DNA of 21,760 nt. Source: DAIOEK01 sp964648485. Lineage in GTDB: Bacteria; Chloroflexota; Anaerolineae; Anaerolineales; Anaerolineaceae. The DNA lies in assembly GCA_964648485.1 (NCBI GenBank), contig CAZYOF010000032.1, positions 1 to 21,760 of the forward strand. Reading direction: 5' to 3'. Positions 15,339 through 21,760 of the stretch are shown here, piece by piece. A program made the position numbers and the translations under genes. Position 1 is the stretch's first letter. Each line of letters opens with the position of its first letter. The notes beneath the pieces were generated by a model. The model did not search any database and had not been told where the DNA came from. It saw nothing but the letters and a program-made list of their open reading frames with translations.

Positions 15339-17843
15339 ATGGTGGATCTAAATGTAAAGATGAAGGAACCCGGGAACCTCTCACCACGGATTCAATGGTT
15401 GAGAGATTACTATTTCAAAGGGGTAGAAAGGAATTGGAATAATGAGTTTACTTCGTGGACAACTGGTACACCTTGGGATACCCAATACCAGGAGACTAAC
15501 TTTTATATTGTGCCTGAGACCTATACATTTTTCCCCACATTTTCAGCAGGTTTCCGCCAGACTGCCCGAACTGTAAAACTGGACCCGGATTTTTGGGGAT
15601 GGAGTCTACCTGAGCGGCTGGCTTGGTTTGTTCGGGAAGTAATGACAAAATATCTTCCAAAAGAAATATTGCCTGGAGATCTGCTGGCAGGAGCTCGCTT
15701 CAATATCCAAACATCACGTTGCCTCACGAAAGAACAGTCAAAGAAATATCAAGAACTTCTTTTAGGCAAGAAAGGAGCGAGAAAGGCTTTACTCTGGCTG
15801 CATAACCATGGGTATGGAAACGCAGGCGCAACAAGCGGACACCTGATACCAGACTATGCCAGGATTCTAAGGGAAGGATGGAGTGGAATTTACACTGATA
15901 TAAAAAACCGTTATGATGCACTTCCTCCATCTGATCAACATGGGAATAAGGGAACCCAATTAAGGGCAATGATGATCTCGGCAGAAATGCCGCGTGATGT
16001 TGCTGCCGGATATAGCAAGCTTTGTCGCGAGTTGGCTGTGTCAGAGAAAGATGCAACGCGAAAGGATGAATTATCGTTGATGGCGGCTAACTTGGAGAGG
16101 GTTCCCTGGATGCCGGCTGAGACATTCTGGGAAGCGGTTCAAGCACTCTGGTTGACGCATATGTTGGTGATGAGCGATGAGAACTATCCTGGTCCGGGTA
16201 CTTCTTTTGGGAGAATAGATCAATACCTGTACCCATTCTGGCAAAAATCAATATCGGATGGAATGGATCGGGAATTTGGTAAAGATATCCTCAAATGTAT
16301 GTGGATCCATGCCAACACTGCTTACGATGCAATGATTCGAACAAATGGCAACCAGGGTATTACCGCCGGCTTTGGGCAATTGATTACCCTTTCTGGTATG
16401 GGTGATGGTGGAAAGGATATGACCAATGATCTGACCTATGCCATGCTCGAAGTCATCGATGAGATGTCGCCCATCCTTGAGCCTAAACCAAATGTAAGAC
16501 TGCATAGAAACTCTCCTGAGCCCTTGCTTGATAAAGTAACTAAAATGATTTCTACAAGTCAGGGAGCTCCTTTTCTACTGAATTTTGATGAAAGATCTAT
16601 GGCGGGAATGATCCTGGAAGCAAAAAAAGCAGGTCTGGAGAAGTTTATTCATATAGACAATGTCTTTGATTATGCACCAGTTGGATGTTTAGAAAATACC
16701 ATGGCTGGCAATGACCGGTCAGGTACTGTAGATATCAATCTCAATCTGTATAAGGCAGTAGAGCTGGCATTAACCGGCGGATATGATTTGCATCCATTCA
16801 TCGATCCCATGACTGGTAAAGCAGAGCCAATTCTCCGTAATGCTCCTGATACTGGTGACTCAAGAAAATTTACAAAATGGGAGCAATTCTGGGATGCATA
16901 TGTTGAACAAACTCGCTTTATTACCCAGAAGATTGCTGATGTTTATGATATGAGTGATCGGATTCGCGCAACCTATTCCCCGACTCCATATCTCTCGTGT
17001 TTGGTGAAAGGCTGCGCAGAAACTGGCAAGGATATCAACGAGGGAGGAGCGCAAATAAAGATGGTGACTGTGGAAGCAGTAACCTTTGCTACCACGGTGG
17101 ATTCACTCCTGGCAATAAAATACCTTGTCTTTGACCAAAATATTTGCACGATGGATCAATTGATTTCTGTATTGAAAGATAACTGGGTCGGCTATGAAAT
17201 TCTACAAGCACAGGCATTAAACAAAGCGCCCAAATATGGAAGAGATGATGATGAAGCAGACTCTCTTGCTCTGGAAGTAATGAGGATTTGGACTGAAGAA
17301 AGCTGGAAACATCGAACATCCATAACTGAACGGCAGTTTAGACCAGGTATGTTAAGCTGGAACTATTGGATTGCATACGGGTATATTTTGCCTGCCAGCC
17401 CTGATGGGCGACCCAAAGGCAGGTTTTTATCTAATGCAATATGCCCATCAAATGGTGCTGATATTCATGGTCCGACAGCGAATGCGAATTCGGTTGGGAA
17501 GGTGTTGGGCGGTAAAGCAAAAGACGGGAAAGGTGATTGGGAAGACTACCTCAATCTACTTCCAAATGGTGCGAGCCATACGATGACATTTAATCCATCC
17601 ATTTTAAGGGATCCCGAACACAGAGAAAAATTCAAAGCTTTTCTACGTGGATACACTGAAAATGGTGGAACTGCTTTACAAATAAATATGATAAATGCAG
17701 ATATGTTGCGTGATGCGCAGAAGCATCCTGAGAACTATCGGCATTTATTGGTTCGGGTGACAGGTTATAACGCATATTTCACGGCAATAGGTAAAGAACT
17801 CCAGGATGAAATTATTGCCCGCGAAAGTCATTTGATGGGGTAA
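15339..17843 (+). CDS. Glycyl radical enzyme of unknown substrate (PFL-like superfamily)
   Basis: An 834-residue member of the PFL-like/gly_radical superfamily. The C-terminal motif RVTGYNAYF carries the radical glycine, Gly809 (codon at 17763-17765). The active-site loop is APVGCLEN with the thiyl Cys450 and general-base Glu452. Pyruvate formate-lyase has two adjacent cysteines here, so formate acetyltransferase activity is unlikely. The C-x-E arrangement is that of glycerol/diol dehydratase, choline TMA-lyase and arylacetate decarboxylase-type enzymes. No small subunit like those of benzylsuccinate synthase or hydroxyphenylacetate decarboxylase is encoded nearby. The enzyme is cytosolic and oxygen-sensitive, and is activated by the next gene product. 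Regulation is presumably through the FadR-type repressor. The substrate cannot be read from the sequence; a dehydratase, decarboxylase or C-S/C-N lyase are all possible. Confidence 0.9.
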   Translation: MVDLNVKMKEPGNLSPRIQWLRDYYFKGVERNWNNEFTSWTTGTPWDTQYQETNFYIVPETYTFFPTFSAGFRQTARTVKLDPDFWGWSLPERLAWFVREVMTKYLPKEILPGDLLAGARFNIQTSRCLTKEQSKKYQELLLGKKGARKALLWLHNHGYGNAGATSGHLIPDYARILREGWSGIYTDIKNRYDALPPSDQHGNKGTQLRAMMISAEMPRDVAAGYSKLCRELAVSEKDATRKDELSLMAANLERVPWMPAETFWEAVQALWLTHMLVMSDENYPGPGTSFGRIDQYLYPFWQKSISDGMDREFGKDILKCMWIHANTAYDAMIRTNGNQGITAGFGQLITLSGMGDGGKDMTNDLTYAMLEVIDEMSPILEPKPNVRLHRNSPEPLLDKVTKMISTSQGAPFLLNFDERSMAGMILEAKKAGLEKFIHIDNVFDYAPVGCLENTMAGNDRSGTVDINLNLYKAVELALTGGYDLHPFIDPMTGKAEPILRNAPDTGDSRKFTKWEQFWDAYVEQTRFITQKIADVYDMSDRIRATYSPTPYLSCLVKGCAETGKDINEGGAQIKMVTVEAVTFATTVDSLLAIKYLVFDQNICTMDQLISVLKDNWVGYEILQAQALNKAPKYGRDDDEADSLALEVMRIWTEESWKHRTSITERQFRPGMLSWNYWIAYGYILPASPDGRPKGRFLSNAICPSNGADIHGPTANANSVGKVLGGKAKDGKGDWEDYLNLLPNGASHTMTFNPSILRDPEHREKFKAFLRGYTENGGTALQINMINADMLRDAQKHPENYRHLLVRVTGYNAYFTAIGKELQDEIIARESHLMG

Positions 17844-17851
17844 ATGTCTGC

Positions 17852-18829
17852 ATGATGAGAGAAGAAAAAATAAGAGGAACAATTCTCAACCTGCAGCGCC
17901 TGTCAACGGAAGACGGTCCAGGATTGCGCACAACGGTATTCTTTAAAGGATGTCCGCTAAATTGTGCGTGGTGTCATAATCCAGAAAGTATCTCATCGGC
18001 GATTGAGATTAATTGGATTGATAACCGATGCATTGGTTGTAACACCTGTCTGGATGTTTGTCTTAACCACGCCCTGACGCGAACAGAGCATGGTTTGAAA
18101 ATTGATCGTAAAAAATGTAATTCATGCGGAATCTGCAGCACTGCCTGTCCGGCGAATGCATTGGAAATGCTTGGAAAATCCATTGACATTGACTGCCTGA
18201 TAAGTGAATTGGAGAAGGACCGGTCATATTATGATAAATCAGGGGGCGGGATTACATTATCTGGAGGTGAACCGACGCAACAGCCTTCATTTGCGTTACA
18301 TCTTGCTCAGCAACTTCATAATAAAGGATATCATGTTGCAATAGACACCTGCGGTCTAGTCTCGCGAGCGATTCTGGAAAAGCTTATGCCTTACATTGAT
18401 CTGGTGTTATATGACATCAAACTGATAGATTCGTCAGAACACTTGAGATGGACCGGACAGGATAACCATATTATTTTTGAAAATCTGCTTTGGTTAAAAC
18501 ACTGGAAAGATCAGCATTCTGGTGTCCCCAAACTATGGATTCGTACACCCTTAATACCGGGTGCAACCGATAGTGAGACGAATCTGGTCATGATCGCTAA
18601 TTATTTGAAGAATGAATTACTTGAAAGCATCCAAAGGTGGGAAATCTGTACTTTTAATAATCTGTGCAGAGATAAGTATCGACGGCTTGATAAAACTTGG
18701 GCTTTTGAGGCAATAGATACCTATAGGGCAGATAAACTTGATTCGATCTTGAAAATTATTCTAGCAACGGGATTCCCTGGCGATAAGATCCAAATAACCG
18801 GAACTACCCGGGTGGAGGGATTGAAATGA
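17852..18829 (+). CDS. Glycyl radical enzyme activating enzyme (radical SAM)
   Basis: This 325-residue activase abstracts hydrogen from the glycine of the upstream enzyme using SAM and a [4Fe-4S] cluster. The radical SAM motif is C34-x3-C38-x2-C41 (FKGCPLNCAWC). An inserted ferredoxin domain has two 4Fe-4S sets: Cys60, 63, 66, 70 and Cys89, 92, 95, 99. Such a domain is typical of activases for dehydratase and decarboxylase enzymes and absent from the short PflA. SAM-binding elements include LSGGEPTQQP and DTCGLVS. The start is ATG 17852 or 17855, 8 bases after the upstream stop with only a weak GGGG site. Its TGA overlaps the next ATG by 4 bases. Confidence 0.93.
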   Translation: MMREEKIRGTILNLQRLSTEDGPGLRTTVFFKGCPLNCAWCHNPESISSAIEINWIDNRCIGCNTCLDVCLNHALTRTEHGLKIDRKKCNSCGICSTACPANALEMLGKSIDIDCLISELEKDRSYYDKSGGGITLSGGEPTQQPSFALHLAQQLHNKGYHVAIDTCGLVSRAILEKLMPYIDLVLYDIKLIDSSEHLRWTGQDNHIIFENLLWLKHWKDQHSGVPKLWIRTPLIPGATDSETNLVMIANYLKNELLESIQRWEICTFNNLCRDKYRRLDKTWAFEAIDTYRADKLDSILKIILATGFPGDKIQITGTTRVEGLK

Positions 18830-19674
18830 AAATTCGAAATGAATTTAGCGAAGCTGATATTAAAGCCCATGAGCCAGAGATGAAAGTGGGGTTGTTAGCC
18901 ACAGTTAACCCCGATGGGAAACCACACATATCCTTAATCTCAACTCTTCGGGCAAACTCATCAACTCAATTGATCTGGGGTCAATTTGCTGAAGGAATGA
19001 GCAAGGATAATATTTTGCAAAACCACAAGGCGGGATGGCTGGTTTTAACGCTGGATAAGAATATCTGGCGGGGTAAGGCTGAATTTACCCACACTGCGAT
19101 AACCGGGCGGGAGTTTGAAATTTTTAACAATATGCAACTTTTCAGATATAACGCATATTTTGGTATTCATAAGGTCTATTACATGAACCTGATTCAACAG
19201 ACGGGAAAAGAACCTCTACCTATGAATCAGGTTGTTTTTGCAGCCATCAAATCGGTCATTGCCAGGATTCTGAGTCCTGAGAAGTGTGCAGAGAAAGTCT
19301 TAAACAGCTGGACCCGTGGGTTGATTGACAAACTGGATAACTTGAAATTTCTTTCCTATGTGGATGCAGATGGATATCCGATCATTATTCCGCTCATTCA
19401 GGCACAGACAGCTGGCAACAGTGAAGTCATCTTTTCCATAAGCGCCTACAGCGAAGAAATCAAAAAGATACCTGATGGGGTGACGGTTTCGTTTTTTGCT
19501 ATGTCTTTTTCAATGGAGGATGTTTTACTTCGCGGTAAATATACAGGATTAAGCCGGCGAGCGGGTGTTCTTTGTGGTTCGTTGAATGTGGATTGGGTAT
19601 ATTCGCCTATGCCACCGGTAGCAGGTCAGGTGTATCCGCCTGTTGAAATGAAACCAGTGCGGGATTTTCACTAG
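18826..19674 (+). CDS. Pyridoxamine-5'-phosphate-oxidase-like split-barrel protein, two-part
   Basis: A 282-residue protein with an N-terminal PNPOx-like split-barrel segment (about 18-92: VGLLATVNPDGKPHISLIST, then a GQFAEGMSKDNILQN loop). A second segment begins the same way at about 172 (LKFLSYVDADGYPIIIPLIQ), and a helical linker (about 125-170) joins them. Such barrels bind FMN, F420 or heme; no catalytic residue is diagnostic, so this need not be a pyridoxine oxidase. The ATGA overlap with the activase gene shows translational coupling and points to a role in the same system, perhaps electron supply, oxygen protection or a downstream redox step. These roles are inference. It ends in TAG, and no terminator hairpin is visible before the tRNA promoter. 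Confidence 0.75.
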   Translation: MKIRNEFSEADIKAHEPEMKVGLLATVNPDGKPHISLISTLRANSSTQLIWGQFAEGMSKDNILQNHKAGWLVLTLDKNIWRGKAEFTHTAITGREFEIFNNMQLFRYNAYFGIHKVYYMNLIQQTGKEPLPMNQVVFAAIKSVIARILSPEKCAEKVLNSWTRGLIDKLDNLKFLSYVDADGYPIIIPLIQAQTAGNSEVIFSISAYSEEIKKIPDGVTVSFFAMSFSMEDVLLRGKYTGLSRRAGVLCGSLNVDWVYSPMPPVAGQVYPPVEMKPVRDFH

Positions 19675-19773
19675 GGTATTAGCCAGAATTTGCCTTTATC
19701 TTGACTCATCCTTTGAATCCTGATAGACTCGCTTTTCGTTGTACCCAACCAAAAAATCCCCCGAAGTGACACC

Positions 19774-19802
19774 TTGATGAGAGTGGGTGCTTTTGGTATA
19801 AT
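19774..19802 (+). promoter_or_regulatory. Promoter of the tRNA-tuf cluster
   Basis: TTGATG (19774-19779), a 17-base spacer, then TATAAT (19797-19802) preceded by TGG for an extended -10. Transcription should begin near 19809, 27 bases before the first tRNA. Confidence 0.75.
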
Positions 19803-19835
19803 ACAACGCGCGATGAAGGCAGCTTAACAAGTTAT

Positions 19836-19908
19836 GCCGACGTAGCTCAATCGGCAGAGCAACCGCCTTGTAAGTGGTAGGTTACGAGTTCGATTCTCGT
19901 CGTCGGCT
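19836..19908 (+). tRNA. tRNA-Thr (TGT)
   Basis: A full cloverleaf: acceptor arm GCCGACG/CGTCGGC, D-arm GCTC/GAGC, anticodon loop CTTGTAA with TGT at 19869-19871, and T-loop TTCGATT. The discriminator is T and CCA is not encoded. It is the first gene of the cluster. Confidence 0.95.
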
Positions 19909-19946
19909 CTGCGCGAGAGCACGAGATCGCGATTAATAATTGATAT

Positions 19947-20029
19947 GGGCAGTTACCCAAGTGGCCAAAGGGGGCTGACTGTAAATCAGCTGTCGGACGA
20001 CTTCGGAGGTTCAAATCCTTCACTGCCCA
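19947..20029 (+). tRNA. tRNA-Tyr (GTA)
   Basis: A class II tRNA of 83 bases with a long variable arm. The acceptor is GGGCAGT/ACTGCCC, anticodon stem GCTGA/TCAGC, anticodon GTA at 19981-19983, and T-loop TTCAAAT. The discriminator is A and CCA is not encoded. Confidence 0.95.
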
Positions 20030-20086
20030 CTGGTCTTACCAACCAAAACTGGATCGCCGTAATTGGTCAGATCCAAGGTTCAGCAA

Positions 20087-20159
20087 GCCCTCATAGCTCA
20101 GTAGGTAGAGCACGTTCTTGGTAAGAACGGGGTCATGGGTTCGAATCCCATTGAGGGCT
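20087..20159 (+). tRNA. tRNA-Thr (GGT)
   Basis: Acceptor GCCCTCA/TGAGGGC, D-arm GCTC/GAGC, anticodon stem CGTTC/GAACG with GGT at 20120-20122, and T-loop TTCGAAT. It lies 46 bases upstream of tuf; the Thr-Tyr-Thr-tuf order resembles the tufB cluster of other bacteria. CCA is not encoded. Confidence 0.95.
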
Positions 20160-20205
20160 CATGCTGCCGTAATCAAACAAATATGTCACGTAAGGAGAAG
20201 AAACG

Positions 20206-21408
20206 ATGGCGAAGCAAAAGTTTGACCGGTCGAAGCCGCATCTGAATGTAGGTACCATGGGACACATTGACCATGGGAAAACGACCTTGACCGCGGCGAT
20301 CACGAAATGGTGTCAGATGCAGGGGCTGGCGGAATACAAAGCGTATGATCAGATTGACAACGCGCCGGAAGAGAAAGCGCGCGGGATCACGATCAACATT
20401 GCGCATGTGGAATATCAGACAGCGAACCGGCACTACGCGCACGTAGATATGCCGGGACACCGCGACTACATCAAGAACATGATTACCGGGGCGGCGCAGG
20501 TAGATGGCGCGATCCTGGTGGTGGCGGCGCCTGACGGACCGATGCCGCAGACGTTTGAGCATGTACTGCTGGCGCGCCAGGTGGAAGTTCCGAGCATTGT
20601 GGTGTTCATGAACAAGACCGACCAGATGGACGATCCTGAGTTGCTGGAGCTGGTGGAGCTGGAACTGCGCGAAATGTTGTCGAAGCAGGGCTTCCCGGGC
20701 GACACGACCCCGATTGTGAAGGGATCTGCGTTGAAGGCGTTGGAAAGCACCAGCACCGATCCGAATGCACCGGAATACGAATGCATCAAGGAACTGCTGC
20801 GGGTGGTGGATGAATACATCCCCGAGCCTGTTCGTGCAGTAGATAAACCCTTCATGATGCCGATTGAAGATGTGTTCTCGATCAAAGGGCGTGGGACCGT
20901 GGTCACCGGACGTGTCGATCGCGGCAAGATCAAAGTGGGTGAACCGGTAGAAATAGTTGGTTTACAGGAAAAGACCCGCAGTTCCGTGGTTACAGGTGTA
21001 GAAATGTTCCACAAGCTGCTGGATGAAGGAATGGCTGGCGACAACCTGGGCATATTGCTGCGCGGCATTGAGCGCACCGATGTAGAACGAGGACAGGTAG
21101 TAGCGAAGCCGGGCAGCATCACACCGCACAAGAAATTCATGAGCGAAGTGTACGTGCTGAAGAAGGAAGAAGGCGGACGGCACAAGGCGTTCTTCAATGG
21201 ATACCGACCGCAGTTCTACATTCGGACGATGGATGTAACCGGGAACATCAAGCTGCCCGAAGGGGTAGAGATGGTGATGCCGGGAGATAACGTAAACCTG
21301 GAAGTGGAACTGATCATTCCGGTTGCGTTGGAACAGGGTTCCAAGTTTGCTATTCGTGAAGGTGGTCTGACGGTTGGCGCCGGTGTGATCACCAAGATTC
21401 TGGACTAA
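20206..21408 (+). CDS. tuf: Translation elongation factor Tu
   Basis: A 400-residue EF-Tu that delivers aminoacyl-tRNA to the ribosome with GTP hydrolysis. G1 is GHIDHGKT (19-26), switch I contains EEKARGITINIAHVEY, G3 is DMPGHRDY (81-88) with catalytic His85, and G4 is NKTD (136-139). Domain 2 begins with KGRGTVVTGRVDRG, and the C-terminal barrel ends GGLTVGAGVITKILD. The usual DCPGHADY is changed at Met82 and Arg86, which I associate with Chloroflexota. A Shine-Dalgarno AAGGAG sits at 20192-20197, 8 bases before the ATG. The coding sequence is visibly more GC-rich than the surrounding genes, consistent with strong codon selection in a highly expressed gene. Confidence 0.98.
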   Translation: MAKQKFDRSKPHLNVGTMGHIDHGKTTLTAAITKWCQMQGLAEYKAYDQIDNAPEEKARGITINIAHVEYQTANRHYAHVDMPGHRDYIKNMITGAAQVDGAILVVAAPDGPMPQTFEHVLLARQVEVPSIVVFMNKTDQMDDPELLELVELELREMLSKQGFPGDTTPIVKGSALKALESTSTDPNAPEYECIKELLRVVDEYIPEPVRAVDKPFMMPIEDVFSIKGRGTVVTGRVDRGKIKVGEPVEIVGLQEKTRSSVVTGVEMFHKLLDEGMAGDNLGILLRGIERTDVERGQVVAKPGSITPHKKFMSEVYVLKKEEGGRHKAFFNGYRPQFYIRTMDVTGNIKLPEGVEMVMPGDNVNLEVELIIPVALEQGSKFAIREGGLTVGAGVITKILD

Positions 21409-21422
21409 TTGCGAGTAAAGGG

Positions 21423-21455
21423 AATGGAGCCTGTGAGCAAGAGCCAGGCTCCATT
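21423..21455 (+). promoter_or_regulatory. Hairpin between tuf and rpmG
   Basis: An 11-bp perfect stem (21423-21433 with 21445-21455, AATGGAGCCTG arm) encloses an 11-base loop. No T-run follows, so it is not a standard terminator. It may serve as an RNA processing or stability element that separates abundant tuf message from rpmG. Confidence 0.5.
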
Positions 21456-21468
21456 ATAGGTAGAGAAA

Positions 21469-21639
21469 ATGGCTTCAAAAAAGAAAGATGTCCGACCGGT
21501 AATTACACTGGCTTGCACTGAATGCAAGGAACGGAACTATACAACCGAAAAGAACCGGCGTAATGATCCCGGTCGAATGGAAATTAGCAAGTATTGCTCT
21601 CGCTGCCGGAAGCATACTCCGCATCGTGAGACCAAGTAA
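21469..21639 (+). CDS. rpmG: Ribosomal protein bL33
   Basis: A 56-residue bL33 beginning MASKKKDVRPVITLACTECK. It is the zinc-ribbon (C+) form, with Cys16-x2-Cys19 and Cys43-x2-Cys46 (KYCSRC), and has the family segment YTTEKNRRNDPGRMEISKYC. It belongs to the large ribosomal subunit. It lies 60 bases downstream of tuf, in the usual tuf-rpmG-trnW-secE-nusG order; secE and nusG would be expected beyond the right edge. The ATG is preceded by AGGTAGAG. Confidence 0.95.
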   Translation: MASKKKDVRPVITLACTECKERNYTTEKNRRNDPGRMEISKYCSRCRKHTPHRETK

Positions 21640-21689
21640 GATCGGCTATTGATCGGTTTGGCAAAAGCCACATACCGATTACTTAACTT

Positions 21690-21760
21690 AGGCCAGTAGC
21701 TCAATTTGGCAGAGCGCCTGTCTCCAAAACAGGAGGTTGTGGGTTCAATTCCTGCCTGGC
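21690..21760 (+). tRNA. tRNA-Trp (CCA), cut by the window edge
   Basis: Acceptor 5' strand AGGCCAG, D-arm GCTC/GAGC, anticodon stem CCTGT/ACAGG with loop CTCCAAA and anticodon CCA at 21724-21726, and T-loop TTCAATT. The last two acceptor bases and the discriminator lie beyond the window. Confidence 0.93.

Noticed and set aside
20466..21197. Long antisense open frame inside tuf
   Set aside because: It is a by-product of the GC-rich, biased codon use of tuf; its translation is Ser/Thr-rich and has no domain character.
21423..21455. tuf-rpmG hairpin as an intrinsic terminator
   Set aside because: No run of T follows the stem; kept as a possible processing or stability element.
1..21760. CRISPR arrays, insertion sequences, integrases or phage genes
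   Set aside because: No regularly spaced repeats, transposase motifs or terminal inverted repeats were seen.

Overview
The window looks like a chromosomal segment of an anaerobic or microaerophilic bacterium, most likely Chloroflexota close to Anaerolineae. This placement is inference from protein character alone: the EF-Tu switch II reads DMPGHRDY rather than the usual DCPGHADY, there is a secreted C39-peptidase/TPR protein of a kind I associate with that group, the tRNA genes lack encoded CCA, and an oxygen-sensitive glycyl radical enzyme is present. No database search was possible.

Layout. (1) 1-2901 is AT-rich at its left end and resembles the edge of a surface-polysaccharide region. It holds a 5'-less minus-strand membrane-protein frame, a polytopic GT-C-like membrane protein split by an in-frame TAG, and a small SAM methyltransferase. 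(2) 2937-4187 (minus) is a membrane-anchored C39-like peptidase whose TPR tail is also cut off by an in-frame TAG. (3) 4272-5600 is miaB, divergent from the peptidase gene; both have extended -10 boxes so close to the ATG that leaderless mRNAs are predicted. (4) 12303-5593 (minus) is a run of six closely spaced genes: AAC(3)-like acetyltransferase, threonine synthase, soluble GAF-GAF-PAS histidine kinase, degenerate metallo-beta-lactamase-fold protein, AnsA-type asparaginase and endonuclease III, with a probable internal promoter before the MBL gene. (5) 12485-14559 is a response regulator/sensor kinase pair with a clear promoter. (6) 14621-19674 is a compact four-gene operon: FadR-type GntR regulator, glycyl radical enzyme, its activating enzyme, and a two-part flavin-binding split-barrel protein. 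A 37-bp perfect palindrome carrying TGGT-N3-ACCA sits over the predicted transcription start. (7) 19774-21760 is the conserved translation cluster tRNA-Thr(TGT), tRNA-Tyr, tRNA-Thr(GGT), tuf, rpmG, tRNA-Trp, with a strong promoter in front.

How the genes work together. The most interesting unit is the glycyl radical operon. The regulator, enzyme and activase form a self-contained ligand-induced catabolic module. The active-site pattern (a single Cys followed by Glu, G-C-L-E) argues against pyruvate formate-lyase and for a lyase, dehydratase or decarboxylase of unknown substrate. A split-barrel protein translationally coupled to the activase is an uncommon partner. The two amber-interrupted genes near the left end are the second point of interest, because TAG otherwise serves as an ordinary stop in this window.
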